DNA of 64,000 nucleotides from positions 15,376,001-15,440,000 of the forward strand of contig NC_071329.1 of NCBI RefSeq assembly GCF_010183535.1, read 5' to 3'. The notes under the pieces are model-generated. The model worked only from the letters and a program-made list of their open reading frames with translations. It had not been told where the DNA came from and searched no databases. This DNA is from Caenorhabditis remanei. Its lineage: Eukaryota > Nematoda > Chromadorea > Rhabditida > Rhabditidae. This document shows, piece after piece, positions 11,940 to 23,500 of this stretch. The first letter of the stretch is position 1. The number at the start of each line of letters is the position of its first letter. Position numbers and translations under genes: made by a program.

Positions 11940-12476
11940 ATGTTTGGGAGGAGGAGAGATAGGTCGTTTTGTGCGCGCTGTGGGAGGGAGGTGGTCAGGT
12001 AAATAGTAGCGGTGTGTCCAGATTCCCCATGTGTGTCCAGATGTCCGATCCCTATATTTTGGAGCTATTTTCTTCAGTTTTCTTGCTCATCTTATTTACT
12101 TTTTTAAATTGTACTCTGAATCTTCCCTCTTTTTCTTCTTTTTCATACTTTTCAATTTCCTTATGTGACACCAACCCATGATAAGACCAGAAGAAGAAAA
12201 AACATCATCATGATTTGATTTGACCTAAAAAGGCACAAGGAAATGGAAAAAGAAACGAGGGAAATGAGAGTTCAACCCACGCGTTTCTTGAGAAATCGAC
12301 TTGAGAAACAAATGAAATGAAGCAAAGACAAAAAGGGGCGGAGTTTCAGAAAAGTCAGAAAAATGAAACAAGAAGCCAAAGTCTGTTTACGTGTGATCTC
12401 ATTATTTTCTTTTTTGAGTTAGGTAACGAATGACGTCATGAGTGTGGGAAAGGAAAAGGTTGGCTGAAAATATCAA
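11940..12476. other. Intergenic stretch
   Basis: Flank of the tRNA gene. I see no exon, RNA gene or repeat. Confidence 0.4.
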
Positions 12477-12721
12477 ACTTGTCACGGGCGGTCCGGACCG
12501 AAATCGGAATTTTTCTCGGCCCAGAGTATAAAATTCAAAACGTTTTTGAACTAATTTTTTTCCGAAAATGTCTAATTTTTAACTATTCTTCAGAATTTGC
12601 GGAAATTCTGAAAAATCATCAAAAATGCTCACGTTTTCGATGAAAAATTGAAAAAATTTCAAAAAAAAATTTGAAAAAAATTGGTTCATTTTTTGAAGTC
12701 AGGCCAAATTTTGACAAGTTT
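12477..12721. repeat. P1 palindromic repeat copy
   Basis: Begins ACTTGTCACGGGCGGTCCGG and ends with AATTTTGACAAGTTT. The interior matches the AATTCTGAAAAATCATCAAA strand of the P1 core. Confidence 0.6.
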
Positions 12722-12975
12722 GGAAATTATACGGTGTCTGAAACTAAGATGCACCGATATTCCACTAGAAGATCAGAAAAAATTGGAGCGTTGTAGCTGA
12801 GTTGGTCTATATCCCAAGAGCTCTGAAAGTCCCGCCCACATTTAGGACACGCCCATTTTCAGCAGAGCCGTCAGCAGAGCCTTGTGATAAGCTGAGCTAC
12901 CTGGATTCAGTTTCGATTTTTTGAACAAAAAGGGATTTCCAATTTTTCAAAACGTCAGAAAATCGAATTTCGGAT

Positions 12976-13080
12976 ACTTGTCAAGGCCCTGCTCGATCGT
13001 CCGGAAAATTGGCGCCAAAATTCGAAATTCAAAATTTTCCGATTTTTTTCACGAAAAAGTCAAATTTTCGACTATGATTT
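12976..13080. repeat. Half P1 repeat
   Basis: Begins ACTTGTCAAGGCCCTGC, continues AATTGGCGCCAAAATTC, and stops abruptly within the CGACTATGATTT core. Next to it (13,087-13,165) are two GC-rich hairpins, one with stem GTCGCC/GGCGAC and one with stem AGCGCC/GGCGCT. Confidence 0.55.
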
Positions 13081-13650
13081 ACCAGTCGGTTTACGTCGCC
13101 TAACGGCGACTAAACCTCCTTCCCTACACCACCCTTCTCTGTTTTACAGCGCCTGCGGCGCTTCTTAGCCGAGCAGTTCGTTCCGATAAAGCACAATTGT
13201 AAAATCTCTCCTTTTCAGACTCAAACTCTACAAACTTTCTCAATTACTTTTCTATCCTGATAGAATATGGAATTTAGAATGAGCTGTTTTAGAATTTAAT
13301 AATTTGAACTTTCTTCCTATGTCTTCCTCCTTTCAAAACAATCTCGCAGAATAACGTGAACTTGATAACTCTTCTTTTTTCCCTTCTCAATAGGCGAGTG
13401 ATCATGCCGATATATTTCATATTTTTGACTGATCGGCGGCAACGCCGGAATTCTCGGAATATGGTAAACTAAGACGGTGCTTTAACAAATTCTCATCCAA
13501 GAATTCATATTTTTTGTAGGCAACCGAGCTACGACGGGTTCTTATTCACATATCAGCTTCTTGAGTAGTGGTCTTCCATTTATTTTAAGCTTCGCTATCA
13601 GAAAACATGCTCTCCCGGTTCCTTTAATTCCCATTATGCATGTGAGCGGC

Positions 13651-13919
13651 GGAGCTGTGCGGAATTCCGACTTCCGACTACCTTCTTTCTTCTTCCGGAC
13701 TTTTTTTCACTTCCTTCTTCTCTCTTCCGACTTCCCTTTTTAGAAAATTTACTTCCGACTCCCGCTTCAGTCTTCCGGTGAAAATTTTTTGCCACTTCCG
13801 ACTTTCAAAAAAAACATTTTAGAATTTTCGACTGACTTCCTTCTTCCGTCTTCCTTTTTCAAAAATTTACTTCCCTCTTCCTTCTTCCGACTTCCTTTTT
13901 CGAAAATTTTACAGCTCTG
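13651..13919. mobile_element. Probable hAT-like MITE related to the one at 10,093
   Basis: The left end GGAGCTGTGCGGAATTCCGA and right end TTTTACAGCTCT are imperfect inverted ends. The interior is a long run of GACTTCC/CTTCTTCC words, as in the 111-bp element. Flanking octamers GTGAGCGG and ATGAGCAG match at six of eight positions, consistent with a decayed 8-bp target duplication. Confidence 0.5.
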
Positions 13920-14221
13920 ATGAGCAGTATTCAAATCTCAAATCGAACTTTCGAAATCGAAAATACCGAATGCTATCGGTCTGGAGCGTTCATGATGAAA
14001 TATTAACTTTAAGATTACTGTAGTTTTCTGACCCGTGGCCAGCGGGAGTTTTCGGGCTCTTGACCAAATTTTCCTTCAATTTTCTCTCAAATGCAAGATG
14101 CGGAGCAGACTTATTGACAAATTTTTTAATCGTTATCTCTGTTTTTCCCTCCATTTAAATCCAAAAGTTCCTCAATAAAATACTTTCCCATAACAAAAAA
14201 GCAAAAAAAATTTCCAATTTG

Positions 14222-14303
14222 ACGGGAACGAACTCGCCATCCCTCGCGTAAAAATCATCTGTGTGGACCACTACACCACACACGCGCGGCCGGCGCCTCT
14301 CGA
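14222..14303 (-). other. tRNA-like sequence (possible SINE or tRNA pseudogene)
   Basis: On the minus strand TGGTGTAGTGG fits a Pol III A box. About 30 nt later GAGTTCGTTCCCG resembles a B box. No full cloverleaf or acceptor pairing could be drawn, so this is not called a tRNA. Confidence 0.3.
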
Positions 14304-14589
14304 GAGTGCACTCAAGAAACACCGAGTCAGTAGGGTTAGGTTGATATTTTGAGCTTTCTACCACCCTGTCGGGACACACCTATTCTCAATGCTGTTTACC
14401 GTTGAAATCAGTATTGTCTCCAGAAGACGTCAAATTTGATTTTTTTGAAAAAAGAAAAGTTCGGGCATCAACTAAGTCAAATTTCCAATCTATACATCCA
14501 GGTCTCAAAAAAATCGGCCCAATATGGAAGGAGTTATGGCTGGCGACAAACAAATACACAGACGGAATCTGTTGAATATTATTAGTAAA

Positions 14590-14690
14590 GATAATTAGAA
14601 GAAATTCTGAAAAATCATCAAAAATGTTCATATTTTCGATGAAAAATTGAAAAAATGTCAAAAAAGGTTCATTTTTTGAACCCGGGCTTT
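14590..14690. repeat. Half P1 repeat
   Basis: AATTAGAAGAAATTCTGAAA core followed by the GGTTCATTTTTTGAAC end. It lies just upstream of the first RGS exon. Confidence 0.5.
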
Positions 14691-14950
14691 TGAACCCGCC
14701 CGCCTCTTCAAAATTTGCCTTCTGTGCGGCCGGACACTTGGACATCCGGATAAACAGACAGACAGACATCCAAAGAATCCATTTTTTCTCTCAATTTTCT
14801 ACGTTTTTCTTCTTTGTCCCTTCATTTGTTGTCACTCGTTCCGCAATTTGCCGTCTCTCCTTTCTCAATTGTTTTCCAAAAAAAATTTCCCCCGATTTCC
14901 AGGTTTCATTCCAAACCTCTCCTCCAAACTCCAAACTGTTCTCCCCAAAA

Positions 14951-17500
14951 ATGAGTGTGACCCGTCTCGGCGAGGAGATGAACAAGAAGATCTCAATTTC
15001 CGACGGCAGCAAGAATCCGCCGTCGAAAAAGAACAGCACAGCTAATGGACATGGACTCAACACTTCGTCGAAAGTTGCCGATGTTCAGGGTCAGTTAGCA
15101 CGACACTCTTACTACAAGCGCGCTCTACCGAAACCGAAGAAAATTGTGTGCGAAATTGAGAGTTCCAGAGAAAAAGAGACAAGGGCATTTCAGTGGAGCG
15201 CAGTTGTAAGAACTGGGCCCATCTAATAGCTGAAATTCACCTAAAAAAGTCATGCTACCGTACTCCCCCCCCCCGGGTTACTGTACAATCCATTTTTCTC
15301 AGAGTCCCTTCAGATTTCATTTGCACTTTCCAGATGAAACTCCACCACGTAAGAAGAGTTCACTCAAGGAGAACATTGCCGCAGCATTCCGTTCTCCAGT
15401 GTTTCTTGTTCGCAGAGAGGCTACCAAGTGAGTTGGGGAATAGGGTCTGTCGGGATGTAAGTGTGTCCGGATGTCCGAAAGTCGGGTGTGTAGGTTCTCG
15501 TGAATCCGGATGTCTCTTTATTTAAACCATTTTTTCAATACTTGTCAAGACCCGGATAATTGGCGCCTGAATTCAAAAGTCCAAAAATGTTTGAACTTTT
15601 TGAATTTTTTCGCAAAGATGTCAAATTTTCGACAATCATTCAGAATTAGAAAAAATTCTGAAAAATCATCGAAAATGTTCACATTTTCGGAGAAAACATT
15701 TTTTGAAAAATTAGCTTTTTCTAATGTTTCAATTGTTATATCAGGATCCGGTTCTGTAAAATATGGGCTCGATCTTTTTAAAATAGCAATCAAATATTTT
15801 CAAAATCTCATTCTAAAATAACTTTTCAAAAAAAGTTTTGCAAAGTTTAATCCTTTTCACAATGTTTCATGTCATCTAATTAACATAATCATGACATTTC
15901 TTCCACAGAGCCCGCTGGGAGCAAGTCCGTGAACGTCTCAAACTGTCTCGTGTCAAGATTTCAATGAGGGATCGCAAGCGGAAGGCTTCCAAGTCAAGTT
16001 AGTTGTCTTTTTCTGAAAAAATAACTAAAAGGTTATCAGGGATTAAAGAGTCTCGAAATAGCTACAATCATATATCAGATTATGGTGCTCTTTTTGTGTG
16101 GAAAATTGGATTGAGTGAGAGAGAAAAGAGGGAGACTAGATTAGTGGTGACATTAACAGAACAAGAGGGAAAAAAGGATGGGAAGCTAAAAAGAAGTGTG
16201 TTTTGAGTGGAGAGGCTGAAAATGGAAATATGTAAGTGAAAGGGGAAAATGTTGCATACGGGAAAATTGGAACATGCATTTGAAGGAGACTGGTGCCAAA
16301 ATTTTCGCATTTTTATTTTTGTCAGTGTAACTTTGTCAGTGTAACTTTTTAAGAAAAAAAAAGAAAATTTCTAACTCACAATCCAAAAGTGCTCCCTGAA
16401 TATCTCCTATCTGAGATAAAGATCTCACCGTGAAGCTCTTATTCGGACTGGCGATTTTTGTCAAGTTTTGGTAGACCAATTAGATATCTGAAACAATTTT
16501 CAGATCATAAGTTGTTTTGATCCACAGATCCCGTATGTCATATTGAAGACATTGAATCTTAAAATGAGCGTTTCGAACCGATAGTTTAGAAAGGAAGCCA
16601 TGTGTTATGATTTTTTAAGAATCTTCTAATTTTTTGAAAATCTGGGGGCTTCTTTTAAAAAATTATTCTTGAAAATCAAAATATCAGGTCTGGTTTTAAG
16701 ATATAAGACCTTAAAGTCTAGTTCTATATCCCGTGTTCATGATTCGAAATTCTCAATTTGATAGTCAAGATTCTGAAACCTGAATTCTGGATTCTGAATC
16801 CTGTATTCCTAAATTTAAATTCCGAATTCAAAAAAAAATCTGAAACTACCAAATTCAGATAGGAAAATTCTCAGACAATTGAGGTTCTACCAATCTGGCG
16901 CGCCCTGGGCGCGTTTTGAATGTTTTACTGAATATTCTCGTGCACTACAAAAGTTTTGGCCAGTGTAAACTGAGCGAAGATTCTGGTTACAATGACCAAC
17001 TACACTGATAAAGTTGGTCAGTGTACACTCACCTCTGAATTCTGAATTCAGAATTCACGTTTCTTACTTCTACACCCTGCAACCTGAAACCTACTATTCA
17101 TCCTTCCCATTTTTAAATTTCCAAATTTTCCCCGCTTTTTTCCTTTCTTTATTAGCCCATTGTCTTGGAACGTCTTCTCTCCTCTCCTAAAGCACCAACT
17201 AATTGAATTACCTCATCTTTTTTCCCCGTCTTCACTAAAAAACCACTCTTCTTCCAGAATGGGTGTGTAGATCAAAATGAATTGACCCATTTCACTAGAA
17301 AAAGCGAACAAAATAAAATGAAACGACGTCGTCGTCGTCGACTCAATTAGTTCCACTAGAAGAAGACGTCTGGTGTCGTAGTCTCGTAGTCGTCATTCCA
17401 ATTTTCACATTAAAATTTTTTGAAAAATGAGTTGAAATGGTGAAAATGAGTAGGTGGGACGACGAGACGCTTAATTAATTTTCTGTATTCTCTGCGTCTC

Positions 17501-17552
<52 letters not shown>

Positions 17553-20500
17553 AGAAGAGGCGGCTCATTGACATTTGCAGAAATGGGCCTTTGTTGTGTG
17601 CATCAAATGAAACCTTTTATCTCTTGATCTAAATTTAGAGAGAAAAAGAAGAGGCTTAATTTTCCACTCAAAGCCCTTTTCCACCCTAAAATTTTTTTTG
17701 CAGAAAATAGATGATTCTAGAATTTTCGATTTTTTCAGTTTTTCAGTTTTCTATTCGTGATTTCCTCAATGCAGATTACTGTAGGATACTGTTTTTACAA
17801 ACTTGATGCAATGAGATTATAAGGTTACTGTGGTTTTCGCTGGAATTCTACCGAATCAGGTCGAGTTGGTTAAGAATAGGTTCATTACTGTAGCCAACTG
17901 TGGGCTACTGTAGAAACATCAAACTCAGATAGAAGTACTGTAGATTACTGTAGATTACATACTTGTCAAGGCCCGGATACTTGGCGCCAAAATTCAAAAT
18001 TAAAATTTGTTTCGATTTTTTTGAAAAAAAATTGGTTCATTTTTTGAAGCCAGACCTTCGCTCATTGTCGGGCCGGGCCGAAAACTTGCAAGAAAATTTG
18101 CAAGACAGAAAATCCAGAGAAAAATGATTTATCCGCAGTTTAGTCGTTTTCATTTTCGATAAAAACTTTTAGATTTCAAAAGTGTGTCACGGTGATCTTT
18201 GCTTGATTTTTTATGTTAAAGGAGGTGAGAACTAGTAAAACCATTTTGGCCCAAAATTCGGAACGTGACTGCTCGGTGGGTCACGAACTCATGACCGACT
18301 GCGCATTGGTACAAAACCGCAACCGGCTGAGCTAAGCGGCCGAGAACGCGGCAGCCAACTCAGGGCTGTGATAAATGTGGGTGTCTCTGCCTATCAATCA
18401 CAATTTCGATGACATTTTTTGCGTTTTCACCTCCTTGAACCATTGACCCCGTTTTTCTCGAATACCAGACCTCGAAGGCGAAAACTGAATATATATTTGG
18501 AATCAGCGTTTTCTCAGCTTGCTAATGCTCCTTCACTAGTCAGTTATTTCCCGTTGAAGTATGTAAACTCATTCCAAAAAAGTGGACAACTCTTTGAAAA
18601 CAAACGTATTTATTTTATCGTCACCTCCAGCTACATTCATCGGAATTCCAGACCCATTAGATCTAGGTCAAATCTCCCAGACACAACTGATCTCTGCTCT
18701 AAACCCCCCAGCTGTTTCTTCTCTCCTATCAATAGAGCACATTTTCACCACCGCATTGCTACTTTTCTTCCAAAATCTCAGGAGTCATTTGTTCTGTTTC
18801 TTCCCGTCATCATCATCACTATCATCATCAACTATTTGCCACGTGCTTTTGAGAAAATATATATCTGTTGTGTTTTCTTTTCCACGTTTTTTTCTGCTAC
18901 TTGGTGACGATGATTCTGAAGATTGGAGGAAGAGTCGAAGGCGGGGAGATGTGATGGATGATGATCGAAACTGCTCATAAAAATGTCAAGTGGTGAAGGG
19001 GAGGAGAAAGAAAACGAGGAAGAAGCAGCTGGAAGATTTTTCGATATATTTTTTTAGTTGTTTTTGAGGAGTTCTCTGGAATTTATTGTGTGCATTTTGA
19101 TCTGGTTCTGAGATTATGGGTTTTCAAGAATTTGGCTGTTTTCGTTGGTGAGGCACGCTTCTTACAACCGCGCTCTACCGAAACAAAAAAATTGTGTGCA
19201 TTATTGAGAGACACAGAGAAAAATAGGCATTTTCAAGGGGATTACGGTGAAGCGCAGTTGTAAGAACTGTGCCGAGTGACTTGGTGACTTAGAACCTTAT
19301 TTTGAGAAATTTATTTTTGTGAGAGGCCTAGAATCTTGTAGTTTAGAAAGTTAGGCCAGCTAGAAATTCCTCAGGATAGCTATAATTCGAATAGTAGGCA
19401 CCATACTTTTCAAGGCCCGGATAATTGGCGCCAAAATTCAAATTTTTCGAATTTTCTGAAGTTTTTTGAATTTTTTCTCGAAAAAGATAATATTTTGGAC
19501 TGTTATTCAGAATTAGAAGAAATTCTGAAAAATCATACAAATTTTCACATTTTCAATGAAAAATTGAAAAAATGTCAAAAATTATTTGAAAATTTTTTTT
19601 AAAGCCGAGCTCTTTGCAACCCTAGTATTTGACCTAGTTCAGCACCGGGTGTATGAACCTTGAATAATTGAACATCCGGTTTGAAGGACACACCGACAGG
19701 CATTTACCTGATTTACGAAATCTCGGCCCGGGCCGATAATTTGCAAGCGAGGGCCCGGATTCTAGAAGTGTGGACAATTTTTTTCACAAAATTTTTCGAC
19801 ATTTTTTTTCAATTTTTAATCAAAAATAGTCAATAATCCTATGTACGCTTTAGTTTGCAAAAAAATTGAAATAGTTTCAAACAAACTCAAATTTTCAAAT
19901 TTTTGGCATTTCGTACTTTTTTTTTTACAACGGCGGCCCAGAATGTGATCCTGAAAGTGTGGACATCCGGACACCTGGACACCAAGACCAAGACAGACCA
20001 ATACCCATTTTCTCTCAAAACCTCCTAAATCATTCCAAAGAACATCCGTCATCAAAACCCGCTTGAACCCGGGTGACTGGTCGTGTCTCCATTTTTCTCC
20101 CCATCATCAACAACAATCATTTCATTTGAGCCCATCCATCACCACTATCGTCATTCATTCTTCCGCAAAGATTTATAATTAAAATCGCGTATTTCTTTCT
20201 AAATTAACAACCTTTTTGGGGGCGTCTTTGTTTAGAGGACCAAAAGGGGGCGGAGCTTCGGAAAAGGGAGAAAACCCAGAAAACTCTTTGGAGTTGTTTG
20301 TGATGGTCAAATGATTTTTCAATTTTTGCTGAAAAGTTGTGAAGAAAATATTTTTTGTTAGTAATCTGTAGATCACACACTTTCTAGGTCTGGTTTTCTA
20401 TGTCCCCTGTGATTTCTAGGCCATCAAAACACAAAAACTCTTCCCCCCGCCCGAATCTCGACTCCATCTATTTTGCATCTCCCTGGAGGTCGTTATCCTC

Positions 20501-23500
20501 TTCTCTTTCATGTTGAATGGGGGCCAACGTGAGAGTTTTGTTTTTCCTCTTTATCATAAGTCACTTTTTATATTTCTCCCCGAAGTTTTTTAGCCACTTG
20601 GGACCGTTTTTCTTGTGACTTTTTTGGTGTAAATTTATTGCTTTTTCAAGGAGGAATGGATGGGAGTAAAGATCAGTAGTGTGATAGAGTCGAGATTTTT
20701 GGGAGGCGGAAGTTGTGGATAACTCTTGTGTTTGAATTGTTTTAAGCAGGGTTTTTGGGAAACACGTCGAAATTGTTGGCCAGGATTTTAAAAGTTGGCC
20801 TAACTAGGATCCCGGGTCAAGATTGCTACAGGTCGCGATATATATCATTGGAAAGCTGAAAAAACGCTGATTCCAAATATATATTCAGTTTTTGCCCTTG
20901 ATGTCTGGTATTCGAGAAAAACTAGGTCAAAGTTTGGACCCGTGAAAAGTCATTACCTTACCGACGTGAGAAAAATATCGGCAGCGTGGTGAGGGCGGTA
21001 GTATTTTACCAAACTTTGACCTCTTTTTTCTCGAATACCAGACCTCAAGGGCAAAAACTGAATATAAATTTGAAATCATCGTTTTCTCAGCTTTCTAATG
21101 ATATAAATCACGTCCCATATCTCCAAACTGCCTCCTAAGCTTTACGTCTTTGAAACTCTAGTTCACCTTATTCTAATCTTCAGTTTCTTGAAGTAGTAAA
21201 AGTAGCCTAACCTCCTCAACCTGAAATTCTAGTCCCCAATAATTGGTCTCAGTTTTTCAACTTAGCAAGATGACCGAAGTTTTCAATTCTGCACATTTCT
21301 GTCCCTTTCTAACAGATTTCCAAATTGCCGGATTCAAAAATGTGCAAAACTTTTTACAAATCTTTTCAAAATTGTTTAAAATTTTTATCAAAAATAGTCA
21401 AAAATCACTCATACGCTTGGGTTTTAAAGGTATTTAAAAACATAGTCAAAATTTTTACTTTTTTTGCGAAAAAATCAAAAAATTCAAATTTTCAAGCTTT
21501 TGTACTAATATCCACTGTATGGTATTTCCTAGTACTGTCTTGCAGAACTCAATTTAGTACCGTGGCCTTAATTACTACAATCTGAGACTTTAGCCCCCTT
21601 ATCTATGACATAGCTTACTCCACCAGTCCCCCAAAAAACAATTTCCACCTAGAGATCAAAAATTCATTAAAACGTCGTCACCACATTAAACTTAAGCTTC
21701 CTTTTATCCAAATGCCATATGTCAATTGAAATGTTTCAAAGTAGAAACTTTGCTTATGATGAATTCCGAACACAAAAAGAAAAAACAAATAAAAATATTA
21801 GATAAAACTTGCAAAAAAAAAGCCATCCCCCAACAGATGTAGGTTGAAAAACTATTTCTTCTTCGTTTTTCTCTCGTTTTTCGAAAAAGTCATCAAAGAA
21901 ATATCGAGAGAATCAGATGGGAAGAGAGAGGAACATAAAGTGAACATGTGGCGTAGTCCCCCCTCGTCTTTTTTCTTCCGCCTCTTCATCTTCTTGTTAT
22001 CAAAATGAAGTTAGGAGAGGAGGGCCCCTTCTTCTTCCTGCCCGGCGGGAAGAAGTCGAATTCTTTCACTCTTTTTCTCTCTTTCATCCCCCTCTTTCTC
22101 TCTCTCTGATATCTATTCTGCGTCTCTTCTAATTTCCGGATCTCTCGGGAAATGTTGAGAAGTCACTAATTAGTTTCTGAGGAGGAGGACATGTTGAGAA
22201 GAGGATAGATTTGCATTATTATTCTTTTCTGCAAGAAATTATTTTATTCTTTTTTGTTTAGGAGTAGCTAGCTCTTTATGGAAGGGACATGACCTTCTTC
22301 GCGCGTTTTTGAGAATTTCATCATTTCTGGCGTACCGTTGACGCGTTTTCGTGTTTTCCTCGATGACATGTATTCTATAAATGTTGAGTTTTTTTTTGAT
22401 TTTCTGAAATTTTTAGACCCCCTAGTCAAATTATGGAAAGTTTTAGCTTGAATCTTTGGATAAGCATTTTCGTTCAGCTGATTAGTTTGGTGGCCTAACT
22501 TTTGATTTTTCGCTTTTTAGGACATCTGATTTAAAGCATATTCGTCAAGACCCGGCCCCCGCGAGGCCCGAAGACCCGGCTTCAAAAATGAACCAATTTT
22601 TTTGGATTTTTTTTTGTAAATTTCCCAATTTTTCACCGAAAATGTGAACATTTTTGATAATTTTTCAAAATTTCTTCTAATTCAGAATGATTGTCAAAAA
22701 TTTCACTTTTTCGCGAAAATAATTCAAACATTTTCAAAAAATTCGAAAAAAATTGAATTTTGAATTTTGGCGCCAAGTGCCCGGGTCTTGACAAGTATTG
22801 TTCAACAGATATATTTGGTGGACTAACTTTCGATTTTTTGTTTTTTAGGCCATCTGATTCAAAATTCAACATTCAATAGAAATTTCGAATTTTTCTGAGC
22901 TCTATTTTTTTTGAAAAAATTTTTCTGGTTTCTGAGTTTTTCATATATGAATTCTCCCGGAAATCTAAGTTTTTAATTTTGTATCATGGAGTTCTCTGGA
23001 CTTTGAGATTCTAGAATCAACCATTTTTTTCCAAAAGGGTTCTGCTTTAGAAATTTTCCGATTCTTTTTCAGAATCTCATTGCATTTTCAAATTTTTTTA
23101 TTTAAAATTCCCCGGGATCCGCATCACTCTCTTTTGATATTCTGAAAGTTCGGATTCTATAAATTCTGAATTCTCACATTTCGAATTCTTCGGAAAAGGG
23201 AATATTCATTGTTTTGTTGAATCATCGATTTTTCGAACTTCTTAGCTTGGCACAGTTCTTATAAATGCGCTCCACCGAAATTCCCTTGAAAAATGCCTAT
23301 TTTTCTCTTAGTCTCTACATTTCACACTTAATTTTCTTTGGTTTCAGTAGAACGCGGTTGTAGGAAGCGTGCCGTCCTAATAAGAACCCCCTTTTTTCTT
23401 GTTGATTGACTTATCATTTACCAATACCAGTACCCATTTTCTTATCAATCCCCCCTCCCCCCTTCCGTTTATTTCTATTTTCAAAAAAAATCTACCTAAT

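Noticed and set aside
11759..11941. 60-codon minus-strand frame
   Set aside because: It is the antisense or sense reading of the tRNA-Leu gene.
18419..18980. Two long plus-strand frames in the RGS intron
   Set aside because: The first starts inside a P4 repeat. Both are Ser/Phe-rich, lack a donor in phase 1 and look like pyrimidine-rich non-coding DNA.
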